From Bog-756 sp036513075 (GTDB taxonomy: Bacteria > Actinomycetota > Acidimicrobiia > Acidimicrobiales > RAAP-2), in assembly GCA_036513075.1 (NCBI GenBank), contig DATBZS010000039.1, positions 1 through 43,561 of the forward strand: 43,561 bases of DNA, in the 5' to 3' direction. A program made the position numbers and the translations under genes. A model generated the notes under the pieces. The model ran no database searches. It was given only the letters and a program-made list of their open reading frames with translations, and had not been told where the DNA came from. This document shows positions 22,905 through 32,115 of the stretch, in pieces. Each line of letters starts with the position of its first letter. Position 1 is the stretch's first letter.

Positions 22905-23456
22905 ATGAGCGATACACCCAGTAGGGCTCTGGTGTTCACGATCCTTCGGCACGCCGAAGACTTCCCGCGGAGAATGGTGGACATCGGACTGTTGGGTCTG
23001 CGTCTGGACGATCGGCGGGAGTACCGCCTGCACGTCTGGGACCCGAGCTACATCGTCGGAGACCCTCCCATCCACGACCATCCTTACGACTTCACCTCGA
23101 ACGTCATTGTCGGTGCACTGACCAACAACCGGTACGTCGAAGACCCCTGGGGCGACGAGCACCTCCGCTTCCGCTACTCGCCTCCCGCCGAAGACGAGCG
23201 TCGGTCGGACACGGTGAAGCTGTCGTCAACGGCGGAAACCGTCACCGAGGGCGGCGAGTACCGTCAGCTCGCCCACGAGTTGCATGCGAGCTGGCAACAA
23301 CCAGGGACCGTGACGGTCATTCGGTGCTCATGGGGCGAGCCGCGTGAACTGACCGTCTGCCTTCGAAGTGAGGACACCTGGCGCTCGGGTCAGGCGCGGG
23401 ATGCGACGCGGGAGGAGATCAAGGCGTTGAGCGCCAAGGCTCTGGAGTGGTTCTGA
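22905..23456 (+). CDS. Cupin-like protein of unknown function
   Basis: A 183-residue protein. The segment PPIHDHPYDFTSNVIVGALTNNRY has an H-x-H pair typical of a cupin metal site, and LAHELHASWQQPGTVTVIRCSWGEPRELTVCL fits the second cupin motif. The beta-rich remainder fits a small jelly-roll. I do not recognise the family, so no reaction can be given; dioxygenase, isomerase or ligand-binding roles are all possible. The ATG at 22905 is well supported by GGGGAGGA four bases upstream (22893-22900). It lies between the HAD gene and the VOC gene on the same strand and has its own promoter-like region. Confidence 0.75.
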   Translation: MSDTPSRALVFTILRHAEDFPRRMVDIGLLGLRLDDRREYRLHVWDPSYIVGDPPIHDHPYDFTSNVIVGALTNNRYVEDPWGDEHLRFRYSPPAEDERRSDTVKLSSTAETVTEGGEYRQLAHELHASWQQPGTVTVIRCSWGEPRELTVCLRSEDTWRSGQARDATREEIKALSAKALEWF

Positions 23457-23741
23457 GGATCGAATGTGAGAAAACGTAGTTTCGTGTCGCACCGGGACGC
23501 GACGTTGGCAGGGACTGATGCACGATCCCGTGGCAGTCTGATGTCGATCTGACTGGCCGAGCAGGTCGTGGTAGGCGCCTACCAGGCTTTCAATCCGGCG
23601 AACCGGGTTCGTGGTCACCGACTGCCACGGCCTCAACCGCGACGATCCCGAGGTGGGTCGAGTCCATTGCCCATCACGTGCCTCCATCTGGTCCGGCACT
23701 CTCCAGGTCCGACGTGGACACCGATCCCTATGCTCGGGAAC
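23457..23741. other. Intergenic region without a supported gene
   Basis: No convincing coding frame is seen on either strand. The region contains the first of two 20-bp direct repeats (23563-23582) and, just before the VOC gene, TATGCT (23729-23734), seven bases from the ATG. A minus-strand frame crosses the region but shows no recognisable domain. The stretch may be a remnant of an older insertion. Confidence 0.4.
23563..23582 (+). repeat. Direct repeat, left copy, flanking the VOC gene
   Basis: AGGTCGTGGTAGGCGCCTAC matches the sequence at 24246-24265 in 18 of 20 positions. The pair brackets the VOC gene, 683 bp apart. It may be the trace of an insertion or duplication. Confidence 0.6.
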
Positions 23742-24182
23742 ATGACGATTCAGCGGATGGACCATGTCGGGGTCGTTGTCGACGATCTTGAGGCAGCTAC
23801 TGCGTTCTTCATCGAACTTGGTATGGAGCTGGAGGGCAAGGCTCCAGTCGAGGGAGCTTGGGTGGATCGTGTCGTCGGGCTCGACGACGTCCGAGTCGAC
23901 ATCGCAATGATGCGGACCCCGGACGGCAATGGCCGGCTTGAGCTGACGAAGTTCCGCACGCCGACCGCAGTGAGCGGTGAGCCTGAAAACGCACCGGCGA
24001 ACACGCTTGGCATACGTCGCATCATGTTCGCTGTCGATGACATTGAGGACGTCCTTGCTCGCCTGCACACGCACGGCGCTGAACTCGTGGGCGAGCTGGA
24101 CCAGTACGAGGACAGTTACCGGCTCTGTTACGTACGCGGCCCAGAAGGCATCATCGTCGCACTGGCCGAGCAGCTCGACTGA
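23742..24182 (+). CDS. VOC (glyoxalase/bleomycin-resistance) family protein
   Basis: A 146-residue vicinal-oxygen-chelate fold protein with two beta-alpha-beta-beta-beta modules. The first starts MTIQRMDHVGVVVDDLEAATAFF (His 8 as metal ligand) and includes GRLELTKF (Glu ligand). The second is IRRIMFAVDDIEDVLARLHTHGAELVG and GIIVALAEQLD (Glu). The usual third ligand (His in the second module) is replaced by Arg/Ile, a feature I have seen in one VOC subgroup. Function is open: antibiotic binding, glyoxal detoxification or epimerase-like activity cannot be told apart. The ATG at 23742 follows TATGCT by seven bases. Base use seems less GC-rich than the neighbours, and direct repeats flank the gene, so recent acquisition is plausible. 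Confidence 0.85.
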   Translation: MTIQRMDHVGVVVDDLEAATAFFIELGMELEGKAPVEGAWVDRVVGLDDVRVDIAMMRTPDGNGRLELTKFRTPTAVSGEPENAPANTLGIRRIMFAVDDIEDVLARLHTHGAELVGELDQYEDSYRLCYVRGPEGIIVALAEQLD

Positions 24183-24245
24183 GCGCTGCCGCAGGGGCCG
24201 GTCTGCGATGAGGCGACAGGTTGGTGTCTACCCGCCCGCCAACGG

Positions 24246-24265
24246 AGGTCGTGGTAGCCGCCCAC
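24246..24265 (+). repeat. Direct repeat, right copy, flanking the VOC gene
   Basis: AGGTCGTGGTAGCCGCCCAC, two mismatches from the copy at 23563-23582. It lies between the VOC stop and the end of the convergent aconitase gene. Confidence 0.6.
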
Positions 24266-24281
24266 TGAGCGGAGGCCCTGG

Positions 24282-26972
24282 TCAGCCCGCCATCTGGCGC
24301 AACATGTAGGGGAGGATCCCGCCGTGGCGGTAGTACTGGGCCTCCATCGGCGTGTCGATGCGGAGCCGGGCTTCGAACTCGACGGTGCGGTCACCGTCGG
24401 TGGCCGTGACCGGCACCGTCTTCGGGCTGACGCCCTCGTTGAGCGAGCCGATCCCGGTGATCGAGAAGACCTCGTATCCGGTCAGGCCCAGCGACTCGGC
24501 GTTCTGACCGTCCGCGTACTGGAGCGGGAGCACACCCATGCCGATCAGGTTCGACCGGTGGATGCGCTCGTAGGACTCGGCAATGACGGCCCGGACCCCC
24601 AACAGCCGGGTGCCCTTGGCCGCCCAATCGCGTGACGAACCCGACCCGTACTCCTTGCCGGCCAGCACCACCAGCGGGACCCCGTCGGCCTGGTACTGCT
24701 CCGAAGCCTCGAAGATGCTGGTCTGTTGGCCGTCGGGGAGGTGGAGGGTGATGCCGCCCTCGGTGCCCGGAGCCAACTGGTTTCGCAGCCGGATGTTGGC
24801 GAAGGTGCCCCGGACCATGACCTCGTGGTTGCCCCGGCGGGTCCCGTACGAGTTGAAGTCGACCTCCTCGACGCCGTGTTCGAGCAGGTAGCGACCGGCC
24901 GGCGTCGTCGGCTTGATGTTTCCGGCCGGCGAGATGTGGTCCGTGGTGACGCTGTCGCCCAGTTTGGCCAGGACGCGCGCGCCCTCGACGTCGGTGACGA
25001 CGGCGGGGGTCATGGACAGGCCTTCCAGGAACGTCGGGCGCAACACATAGGTAGACGACGTGTCCCACGCGAAGGTGGCGCCGGTGGCCGTCTCGATGGC
25101 CCGCCACCGGTCGTCGCCCTCGAAGACCGAGCTGTAGCGCTGGCGGAACATGTCCGAAGTGAGCGAGGTGCGGACGGCCTCGGTCACCTGCTCGGGGGTC
25201 GGCCACAGATCGGCCAGGAATACCGGCTGACCGTCGCCGTCGGTCCCGAGCGGTTCGGTGGTGAGGTCGAGGTCCATGGTGCCGGCCAGCGCGTAGGCCA
25301 CGACCAGGGGAGGCGAGGCCAAGTAGTTCATGCGGACGTCCGGGTGGATCCGGCCCTCGAAATTACGGTTGCCGGATAGCACGGAGGTAACCGACAGGTC
25401 GCCGGCCTGGACGGCCTCGGATACTCCGGGCAGCAGCGGGCCCGAGTTGCCGATACACGTGGTGCAGCCGTAGCCGACGAGGTCGAACCCGATGGCGGCC
25501 AGGGGTTCGGTCAGGCCGGCGCGGTCCAGGTAGTCCATGACCACCCGCGAGCCGGGGGCCAGTGTCGTTTTGACCCACGACTTGGAGGTCAGTCCCCGGG
25601 CCACGGCGTTGCGGGCAACGAGGCCGGCCGCCACCATGACCTGGGGGTTGGAGGTGTTGGTGCACGAGGTGATCGCGGCCACCACCACGTGGCCGTCCTT
25701 GATCTCCTCCTCGGCCCCTCCGCCGAGCGAGGCGACCTGCCCAGCCGGCTCGCGGTCGAGGGCGGTGCGGAACGAACGGGCGGCCGTGTCGAGGGTCACC
25801 AGGTCCTGGGGTCGCGACGGCCCGGCGATGCTCGGCACCACAGTCGCCAGGTCGAGTTCGATCACCTGGGAGTAGACCGGTTCGGGGCTGTCGGCCGTCC
25901 AGAACATGCCCTGGGCCTTGGCATACGCCTCGACCAGGTCGACGTGGGGGTCGTCCCTACCCGAGAAGCGCAGGTAGTCGAGTGTGACGTCGTCGATGGG
26001 GAACATGGCGCAGGTGGCCCCGTACTCGGGGGACATGTTGCCGATGGTGGCCCGGTTGGCGAGCGGCACCGAGGCGACGCCCGGGCCGAAGAACTCCACG
26101 AACTTGCCGACCACGCCGACCTTGCGGAGGACGTTGGTGATGGTGAGGACGAGGTCGGTGGCCGTGGTGCCGGCCGGCTGCTCACCCGTCAGGCGGAAGC
26201 CCACGACCGGTGGGAGAAGGAGCGACAGGGGCTGGCCGAGCATGGCCGCCTCGGCCTCGATGCCGCCCACCCCCCAGCCGAGGACACCGAGTCCATTGAC
26301 CATCGTGGTGTGGGAGTCCGTGCCCACCAGGGTGTCGCAGTAGGCACGACCGTCCTCGGTGGCGAAGACCACCCGGGACAGGTACTCGAGATTGACCTGG
26401 TGACAGATACCCATGCCCGGGGGCACGACCCGGAACCCGTCAAATGCCTCCTGGGCCCAGCGCAGCAGCTGGTAGCGCTCGATGTTGCGGTGGTACTCGA
26501 TGTCGACGTTCTCGTCGTATGCCGTGGGGGTGCCGGACGCCTCGGCGATGACCGAATGGTCGACCACCATCTCTACCGGGACCAGAGGGTTGATCTTGGC
26601 CGGATCGCCACCGAGCTCGGACAGCGCGTCGCGCATGGCCGCCAGGTCCACCACCCCGGGCACGCCGGTCAGGTCCTGCATGAGCACCCGCTCGGGGGTC
26701 AGGGCGATCTCTGCGGCGTCGGAGCCGCCCACGCCGTGGCGCTCGGGGTTGACGCCCCAGCCGGCGACAGCCTCGATGTCAGACGCGGTGACAGCCAGGC
26801 CGCCCTCGTGGCGCAGCAGATTCTCCAGGATGACCTTGATGGAGTACGGCAGGCGTGCCACGTCGAAGCGTTCGGCGAGGGCCCCGATCCGGTAGATCTC
26901 GTAGGTGGCGTCGCCGACCGGCAGGTCGCCACGGGCACCGAAGGTGTCGGGGGAGGTGGGGGAGTTGGCCAT
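24282..26972 (-). CDS. acnA: Aconitate hydratase
   Basis: Aconitase A-type enzyme converting citrate to isocitrate in the TCA cycle. It has 896 residues, the usual length. The [4Fe-4S] ligands are Cys 437 (AITSCTNTSNP) and Cys 503 and Cys 506 (GYGCTTCIGNSGP). VGTDSHTTMVNGLGVLGWGVGG lies in the N-terminal part. The C-terminal swivel domain has EYGSGSSRDWAAKG, AVIAESYERIHRSNLIGMGVLPLQ and a normal end. The ATG at 26972 is used; an in-frame ATG nine bases upstream is possible. Six G residues before the ATG may serve as ribosome site; CAGAAT seven bases ahead is a near match to the TANNNT pattern. It follows the ABC exporter genes on the same strand after 47 bp. Confidence 0.97.
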   Translation of the reverse strand: MANSPTSPDTFGARGDLPVGDATYEIYRIGALAERFDVARLPYSIKVILENLLRHEGGLAVTASDIEAVAGWGVNPERHGVGGSDAAEIALTPERVLMQDLTGVPGVVDLAAMRDALSELGGDPAKINPLVPVEMVVDHSVIAEASGTPTAYDENVDIEYHRNIERYQLLRWAQEAFDGFRVVPPGMGICHQVNLEYLSRVVFATEDGRAYCDTLVGTDSHTTMVNGLGVLGWGVGGIEAEAAMLGQPLSLLLPPVVGFRLTGEQPAGTTATDLVLTITNVLRKVGVVGKFVEFFGPGVASVPLANRATIGNMSPEYGATCAMFPIDDVTLDYLRFSGRDDPHVDLVEAYAKAQGMFWTADSPEPVYSQVIELDLATVVPSIAGPSRPQDLVTLDTAARSFRTALDREPAGQVASLGGGAEEEIKDGHVVVAAITSCTNTSNPQVMVAAGLVARNAVARGLTSKSWVKTTLAPGSRVVMDYLDRAGLTEPLAAIGFDLVGYGCTTCIGNSGPLLPGVSEAVQAGDLSVTSVLSGNRNFEGRIHPDVRMNYLASPPLVVAYALAGTMDLDLTTEPLGTDGDGQPVFLADLWPTPEQVTEAVRTSLTSDMFRQRYSSVFEGDDRWRAIETATGATFAWDTSSTYVLRPTFLEGLSMTPAVVTDVEGARVLAKLGDSVTTDHISPAGNIKPTTPAGRYLLEHGVEEVDFNSYGTRRGNHEVMVRGTFANIRLRNQLAPGTEGGITLHLPDGQQTSIFEASEQYQADGVPLVVLAGKEYGSGSSRDWAAKGTRLLGVRAVIAESYERIHRSNLIGMGVLPLQYADGQNAESLGLTGYEVFSITGIGSLNEGVSPKTVPVTATDGDRTVEFEARLRIDTPMEAQYYRHGGILPYMLRQMAG

Positions 26973-27019
26973 GCCCCCCATTCTGCCCCGTCACGGGGTC
27001 GCGTGATTCAGCAGACGCC

Positions 27020-27861
27020 TCACGTACGGGTGCGGTACCGCCGGATGGCAAGCGGGATGAAGATGATGAGCAGCCCGATGGTCCAGGCCAGAGACTGGAC
27101 GACCCAGAACGTCGTGCTCCGGCCGGTCCCGGTGGAGGCTGCTCCCACCATGAGTGAGCGGCAGGCGCTGATGGTGACGCTGAACGGTTGATAGGTGGCG
27201 AAGCCCTGCAGCCAGCTGGGCATGGACCCGACGGGTACGAAGGCCGCCGAAATGAACGTCAGCGGGAACACAAGCGGGAACGACATCACCTGGGCCGTCT
27301 CGGAGTTGGGGGCGGAGAGTCCGACGATGGCGAAGAACCAGGAGAGGGCGTAGGCGAACAGCAGGATCAGGCCGATGCCGGCCATGAAGGAGGCGAAACC
27401 CTCGCTGGGGCGGAATCCGACGAGCAGACCGACCACCGTCATGATGATCACGACGAAGACGTTGCGGACAAGGTCGGCCGTCGTTCGACCGAGAAGGACT
27501 GCTCCCCGGGACATCGGTAGTGCCCGGAAGCGTTCGATGATGCCCTTCTGCAGGTCCTCGGCCAGGCCGATGCTGGTGCTCACCGAACCGAACGCCACGG
27601 TCTGCACGAAGATCCCCGGCAGCAGGTAGTCGACGTAGGGGACGGGACCGGTGTGAATGGCCCCGCCGAATACGTAGCGGAACAGCAGCACGAACATGAT
27701 CGGCTGCACGGTGGAGAAGAACAATGCCTCGGGGATCCGCGTGACGGCCAGCAGGTTCCGCTTGGTCAAGGTCAAGGTGTCCGAAACCAGCCACTTGAGG
27801 TTGGTGAAGACGCCGGTGGAGTGGGGGGCGCCGGACACGGTGGGGGCAAGGGTGGCGGTGG

Positions 27862-27865
<4 letters not shown>
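27020..27865 (-). CDS. ABC-2 type transporter permease (DrrB-like)
   Basis: A 281-residue ABC-2 permease with six predicted membrane segments after a cytoplasmic N-terminus. Typical segments are NLLAVTRIPEALFFSTVQPIMFVLLFRYVFGG, YVDYLLPGIFVQTVAFGS, and LQKGIIERFRALPMSRGAVLLGRT (the family signature region). APNSETAQVMSFPLVFPLTFISAAFVPVGSMPSWLQGFATYQPFS near the end matches the DrrB/NodJ group. With the ATPase gene, which overlaps it by an ATGA, it forms an exporter of drugs, lipids or polysaccharides; the cargo is not readable from sequence. Aconitase lies downstream, which appears coincidental. Confidence 0.93.
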
Positions 27866-28914
<1,049 letters not shown>

Positions 28915-29033
28915 GTGCTGAGGGAATCCCGTCTGGTGGCGTTGGCTGGCGGTGCGGGCGGCATGCCACCTTCCAGAACTGGCCAGGAGAGTGCGACGGT
29001 CCCGTGCCCGGGCCACGGGGCGCACCGTGCCTC

Positions 29034-29099
29034 CTATCCTACGGGGCCCCGGGCGTCACCTGACGCACCCGGGCGACGTCCGTCGTGCGCCGATAGCCT
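29034..29099. promoter_or_regulatory. Divergent promoter region of the exporter and peroxiredoxin genes
   Basis: On the plus strand TAGCCT (29094-29099) is followed after six bases by the peroxiredoxin ATG. On the minus strand TAGGAT (29036-29041) may serve the ABC genes; it overlaps the plus-strand hexamer TATCCT (29034-29039). No strong -35 elements are evident. Confidence 0.4.
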
Positions 29100-29105
29100 C
29101 GGCCC

Positions 29106-29564
29106 ATGGAAAAAGGCGACCTGGCACCGGACTTCGAACTGCCCGATGAGGACGGCGTCCCCCGCAGACTCAGCGAACTGGCCGCGTCCGGTCCGGTGGT
29201 GCTGTTCTTCTACCCGGCGGCTATGACTCCGGGTTGCACCGTCGAAAGCTGTCACTTCCGGGACATGAAGACGGAATTCGAGGCCGTCGGCGCCCAAAGG
29301 GTGGGTATCAGCGCAGACGACGTCGAGAAGCAGAAGAAGTTCTCCGACAAGCACGAGTTCGACTACCCCCTTCTGTCGGACACCGACGGGGCGGTAGCCA
29401 CCCAGTTCGGCGTGCGCCGCCGCTTCACCAAGCTGTCGCCCACCAAGCGGGCGACATTCGTGATCGGAAGCGACCTTCGGGTGATCGACGTGATCCAGAG
29501 CGAGGTGCGGATGAACGTCCACGCCGACAGGGCTCTCGAGGTACTCAAGGCCACCGCTAGCTGA
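29106..29564 (+). CDS. Second Bcp/PrxQ-type peroxiredoxin
   Basis: A 152-residue peroxiredoxin. The peroxidatic Cys 44 is in YPAAMTPGCTVESC and a second Cys 49 follows five residues on, as in PrxQ/Bcp enzymes. RVGISADDVEKQKKFSDKHEFDYPLLSD and KRATFVIGSDLRVIDVI complete the fold. Actinobacterial homologues of this shape are also annotated as alkyl hydroperoxide or mycoredoxin-dependent peroxidases; the electron donor is not evident. It differs enough from the Bcp at 14282-14746 (for example AAMTPGC against RDDTPGC) to be a separate paralogue. TAGCCT six bases before the ATG suggests a leaderless message. It stands alone, divergent from the ABC exporter. Confidence 0.94.
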   Translation: MEKGDLAPDFELPDEDGVPRRLSELAASGPVVLFFYPAAMTPGCTVESCHFRDMKTEFEAVGAQRVGISADDVEKQKKFSDKHEFDYPLLSDTDGAVATQFGVRRRFTKLSPTKRATFVIGSDLRVIDVIQSEVRMNVHADRALEVLKATAS

Positions 29565-29671
29565 CGAACAGCGTGCCTGACGTCCCGTCGGGGAGTCCCT
29601 GAATCCGACGCCGGCCGATGGGAAGCTGGACGGATGGACCCGACCCTCAGGCCAACAGGAGCGTGAGCCCG

Positions 29672-30148
29672 ATGCCCGGCGCCAACCGGATGGAGCAACT
29701 GGTCGAATCGATCGCCGAGCGCGTGGTCAACTTGGTACTCGACGCCATCGACATCAACGCCATCGTCTCCAAGGTCGACGTCGACGGTCTCATCGACAGG
29801 GTCGATGTCGAGAAGATCATCGAGCGGGTCGACGTGGACAAGATCGTGAGCCGGGTCGATGTCGAGGCCATCATCGAACGGGTTGACGTCCAGCGGATCA
29901 TCCAACGGGTCGATATCGACTCGCTGGTCGAACAGACCGAGCTCGGCACCATCATCGCCCATTCGACCAGCGGCGTGGCGTCCGAGGTACTCGACGTGGT
30001 CCGGGCCCAGGGCGTCGGACTCGACGACTTCGTGGCCCGGTGGATCAACCGGATCCTGCGCCGGTCTTCCGACGACTGGCCGGCCGGACCGGCCAAGCTC
30101 ATCGCGCCGGTGCCGATTGTGGTCCCGATCTTGGAGACGGCCGGATGA
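29672..30148 (+). CDS. 9-residue-repeat protein associated with RDD protein
   Basis: A 158-residue protein whose core (residues 27-89) is seven consecutive 9-residue units of the form D-[VI]-x-x-[IL]-[IV]-x-[RKQ]-[VT], for example DVEKIIERV and DVDKIVSRV. A C-terminal segment STSGVASEVLDVVRAQGVGLDDFVARWINRILRR follows. As I recall, other actinobacterial RDD proteins carry this kind of repeat and helix at their N-terminus in one chain; here it is a separate gene ending in an ATGA overlap with the RDD gene. The regular hydrophobic spacing suggests amphipathic helices lying on the membrane or forming a bundle. The ATG at 29672 has AGGAG ten bases upstream; ATG 29618 is an in-frame alternative that would add 18 residues. 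Function unknown. Confidence 0.82.
   Translation: MPGANRMEQLVESIAERVVNLVLDAIDINAIVSKVDVDGLIDRVDVEKIIERVDVDKIVSRVDVEAIIERVDVQRIIQRVDIDSLVEQTELGTIIAHSTSGVASEVLDVVRAQGVGLDDFVARWINRILRRSSDDWPAGPAKLIAPVPIVVPILETAG
29750..29938 (+). repeat. Seven tandem 27-bp coding repeats
   Basis: The repeats encode the 9-residue units described for the surrounding gene. At DNA level they are diverged but keep strings such as GTCGA and ATCATCGA at a 27-base period. This argues for old protein-level duplication and not recent slippage. Confidence 0.75.
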
Positions 30149-30672
30149 CCGCGCCGATGGCGACCGCCGCGCCGCCAGCCTCCGGAAGGCTGGGCAACTA
30201 CGCCGGCGGGCTCACCCGCCTGGTGGCCTTCGCTGTCGACATCGCCGCCTCGTGGGGCATCTTCACTCTGGGTGTCGCCGGGCTGACCTTCGCCATCAGT
30301 CTGGTGACCGGCAAACAGGTCAACCTGGCCAGCCGCCAGATCATCGCCTTGGTCGCCATCATCATCTGGGAATTCCTGTACTTCTCGTACCAGTGGTCAC
30401 TCGGAGGCAGGACCATCGGCATGGCGCTCCTCGGCATCCGGGTCGTTGCCACCGAAGGTGACCCGATCACGCCGCGACAGGCCGTTGTCCGGACCCTCAC
30501 CCTGCCCCTCAGTTTCCTCCTATTCGGACTGGGTTTCATCGGGATCCTGCTGAACAAGGACCGTCACGCCCTCCACGACCGCCTGGCCAGGACCGTAGTC
30601 GTCTACTCCTGGGATGCACGGGCCGCCCGGTTGCGCTGGTTGGCCAAACAGGAGCCGGCGACACCGGCCTGA
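30145..30672 (+). CDS. RDD-family membrane protein
   Basis: A 175-residue RDD-domain membrane protein with three or four hydrophobic segments: LVAFAVDIAASWGIFTLGVAGLTFAI, IIALVAIIIWEFLYFSYQWSL and LTLPLSFLLFGLGFIGILL. The family's Arg/Asp positions are visible in LTRLVAFAVDIAAS, in GGRTIGMALLGIRVV and in NKDRHALHDRLARTVVV. RDD proteins are poorly understood; some are linked to ion exchange or stress tolerance. The ATG at 30145 forms an ATGA overlap with the repeat-protein stop, and the AlkB-like gene starts four bases after its own stop. The three genes therefore look like one operon. Confidence 0.88.
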   Translation: MTAPMATAAPPASGRLGNYAGGLTRLVAFAVDIAASWGIFTLGVAGLTFAISLVTGKQVNLASRQIIALVAIIIWEFLYFSYQWSLGGRTIGMALLGIRVVATEGDPITPRQAVVRTLTLPLSFLLFGLGFIGILLNKDRHALHDRLARTVVVYSWDARAARLRWLAKQEPATPA

Positions 30673-30676
30673 TCCG

Positions 30677-31351
30677 GTGCCCGACCGTCTGCTGCCCCGC
30701 AGTCCGGAGGCCCCGCTTCCGGGCGTCGTGCTCCTACCATGCTGGCTCGATCCCGAACAGCGGATCGAGCTGGTCGATCGGTGCCGGGCCTGGGGAAAGG
30801 CGTCCGGCGGGCCTCGTTCCCCCCAGATGCGCAACGGCACCCCGATGTCGGTGGAGATGGTCGGCCTGGGCTGGCACTGGTATCCCTACCGGTACTCGCG
30901 GACCCGCGACGATGGCGACGGGGGCCGGGCGTTGCCGTTTCCGACGTGGCTCGGCGGGCTCGCCCGGCGGGCCGTGGTCGACGCGGTAGCAACCGATCCG
31001 CTCGTGGCCACCGATCCGGAAGGGTTCGCACCCGACGTGGCCCTGGTCAACTGGTACCGGCCGGGGGCAAAGATGGGAATGCACGTCGACAGCGACGAGG
31101 TGGTGACGGCCCCGGTGGTGTCGCTCAGCGTCGGAGCGACCGGGTTGTTCCGCTTCGGCACACCGGCGAGCCGGGGCCGGCCGTGGGTGGATCTGCCACT
31201 CGAGTCGGGGGACGTCGTGGTGTTCGGGGGCCCGGCGCGTCGCGCCTACCACGGGGTGCCGCGATTGGTGCCGAGGACCGTCGACCCGTCCGTCGGCGAG
31301 TTGCCCGGACGGCTCAACGTGACGATCCGCCAGACCGGCCTGCCCGCCTGA
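30677..31351 (+). CDS. AlkB-like 2-oxoglutarate/Fe(II) dioxygenase
   Basis: A 224-residue AlkB-family oxygenase, expected to remove methyl adducts from nucleic acid bases by oxidation. The iron ligands are His 136 and Asp 138 (MGMHVDSDE) and His 192 (RAYHGVPRL). The 2-oxoglutarate-binding Arg pair is R212 and R218 (RLNVTIRQ). NWYRPGAKMGMH, SVGATGLFRFG and LESGDVVVFGGPARRAYHG are characteristic blocks. The GTG at 30677 follows the RDD stop by four bases; the frame is open a little further upstream but that part overlaps the RDD gene. Location in an RDD operon is not an obvious repair context. AlkB relatives also act on RNA or proteins, but the sequence is close to the DNA-repair type. Confidence 0.93.
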   Translation: MPDRLLPRSPEAPLPGVVLLPCWLDPEQRIELVDRCRAWGKASGGPRSPQMRNGTPMSVEMVGLGWHWYPYRYSRTRDDGDGGRALPFPTWLGGLARRAVVDAVATDPLVATDPEGFAPDVALVNWYRPGAKMGMHVDSDEVVTAPVVSLSVGATGLFRFGTPASRGRPWVDLPLESGDVVVFGGPARRAYHGVPRLVPRTVDPSVGELPGRLNVTIRQTGLPA

Positions 31352-31510
31352 CCGTCGCTCGATCCGGTAACGGGAGGTCACCGGGTGTGACCGGGGAATT
31401 CGTCGTCGCCGGCGGTTCGTTGTGCGGTCCCGGTGGCGCCGCCCACTCTCCGTAGTCATAGGCAACATCGGATATCGAATGAAACAGGGTGTCCACTAGG
31501 TTCGCCCGGT

Positions 31511-32104
31511 ATGGAACAGGGGCGCATGCGGATGCGGTCCGCGGCCTGGGGTGGGGCTTCCCTTGGGATCGGCACGCTCGCCTACGCCCTGTGCAGCCCG
31601 TCGTACATCGGGTGTTCGACGAACCTGGTGGTGTTGACCCACGGCACGGTCACGGCCCGGGGATGCGCGGCGTACTCCACCCTCGCCCGGCTTGGCGTTG
31701 GCCTGATGGTGCTCGGTGCCGTCCTGCTGCTCAGTTCGTTCCTCTCTGCAATCCGGACCCGTCGCGAAGTGCCGATCGTGGCGGGCGAGCCCGTGGCGGA
31801 CACAACTCTGGCCGTAGCGACGCCGGTCGTCGTGGACACGCCCCCGACTGCGCCCGCCGAAACGCCGCCCACGGCCACCATGCCGGTTGTCGGCCCGGTG
31901 GAGGAACCGCCCGCACGACGCATCCCGGCTCGGGTCGGACCACTACCCCCTGGCGGAGACAATCTGGCGCACGTCGAGCCGGGAACGGAGATTCCGGTTT
32001 CGCTTCCGCCTGGGTGGTACGGCAATCCCAACAACCCGGACCATCCCGTCCAGTGGTGGGACGGCAGGAAGCTCGTGGACCGTCCGGCACGTTCCGGACG
32101 TTGA
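31511..32104 (+). CDS. Membrane protein with C-terminal DUF2510-like motif
   Basis: A 197-residue protein. Two membrane segments (GASLGIGTLAYALCSPSYIG and LGVGLMVLGAVLLLSSFLSAI) enclose a short loop with a Cys pair (IGCSTNLVV...ARGCAAYS), which may form a disulfide outside. A long Pro/Thr/Val-rich linker follows. The end LPPGWYGNPNNPDHPVQWWDGRKL resembles the DUF2510 motif (GWYxDP...xWWDG), an actinobacterial tag found at the end or start of many membrane proteins. No enzymatic motif is seen. The ATG at 31511 follows TAGGTT (31497-31502) by eight bases. Its stop lies inside a palindrome. Role unknown. Confidence 0.78.
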   Translation: MEQGRMRMRSAAWGGASLGIGTLAYALCSPSYIGCSTNLVVLTHGTVTARGCAAYSTLARLGVGLMVLGAVLLLSSFLSAIRTRREVPIVAGEPVADTTLAVATPVVVDTPPTAPAETPPTATMPVVGPVEEPPARRIPARVGPLPPGGDNLAHVEPGTEIPVSLPPGWYGNPNNPDHPVQWWDGRKLVDRPARSGR

Positions 32105-32115
32105 GCCCGGACGGT
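32079..32115 (+). terminator. Hairpin around the stop of the DUF2510-like gene
   Basis: ACCGTCCGG (32079-32087) pairs perfectly with CCGGACGGT (32107-32115). Within the loop CCGGAC (32094-32099) can pair alternatively with GTCCGG (32082-32087). The stem straddles the TGA (32102-32104), so it may be a terminator overlapping the gene end. Confidence 0.5.

Noticed and set aside
23457..23741. Transposase or integrase remnant upstream of the VOC gene
   Set aside because: No catalytic motif or terminal inverted repeat could be identified; only the direct repeats remain suggestive.
25689..27191. A 500-codon plus frame
   Set aside because: Antisense to aconitase; composition typical of a shadow frame.
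28915..29025. A 37-residue N-terminal extension of the ABC ATPase from GTG 29025
   Set aside because: The extra residues are Arg-rich and not family-like, and the ATG at 28914 matches the normal start.
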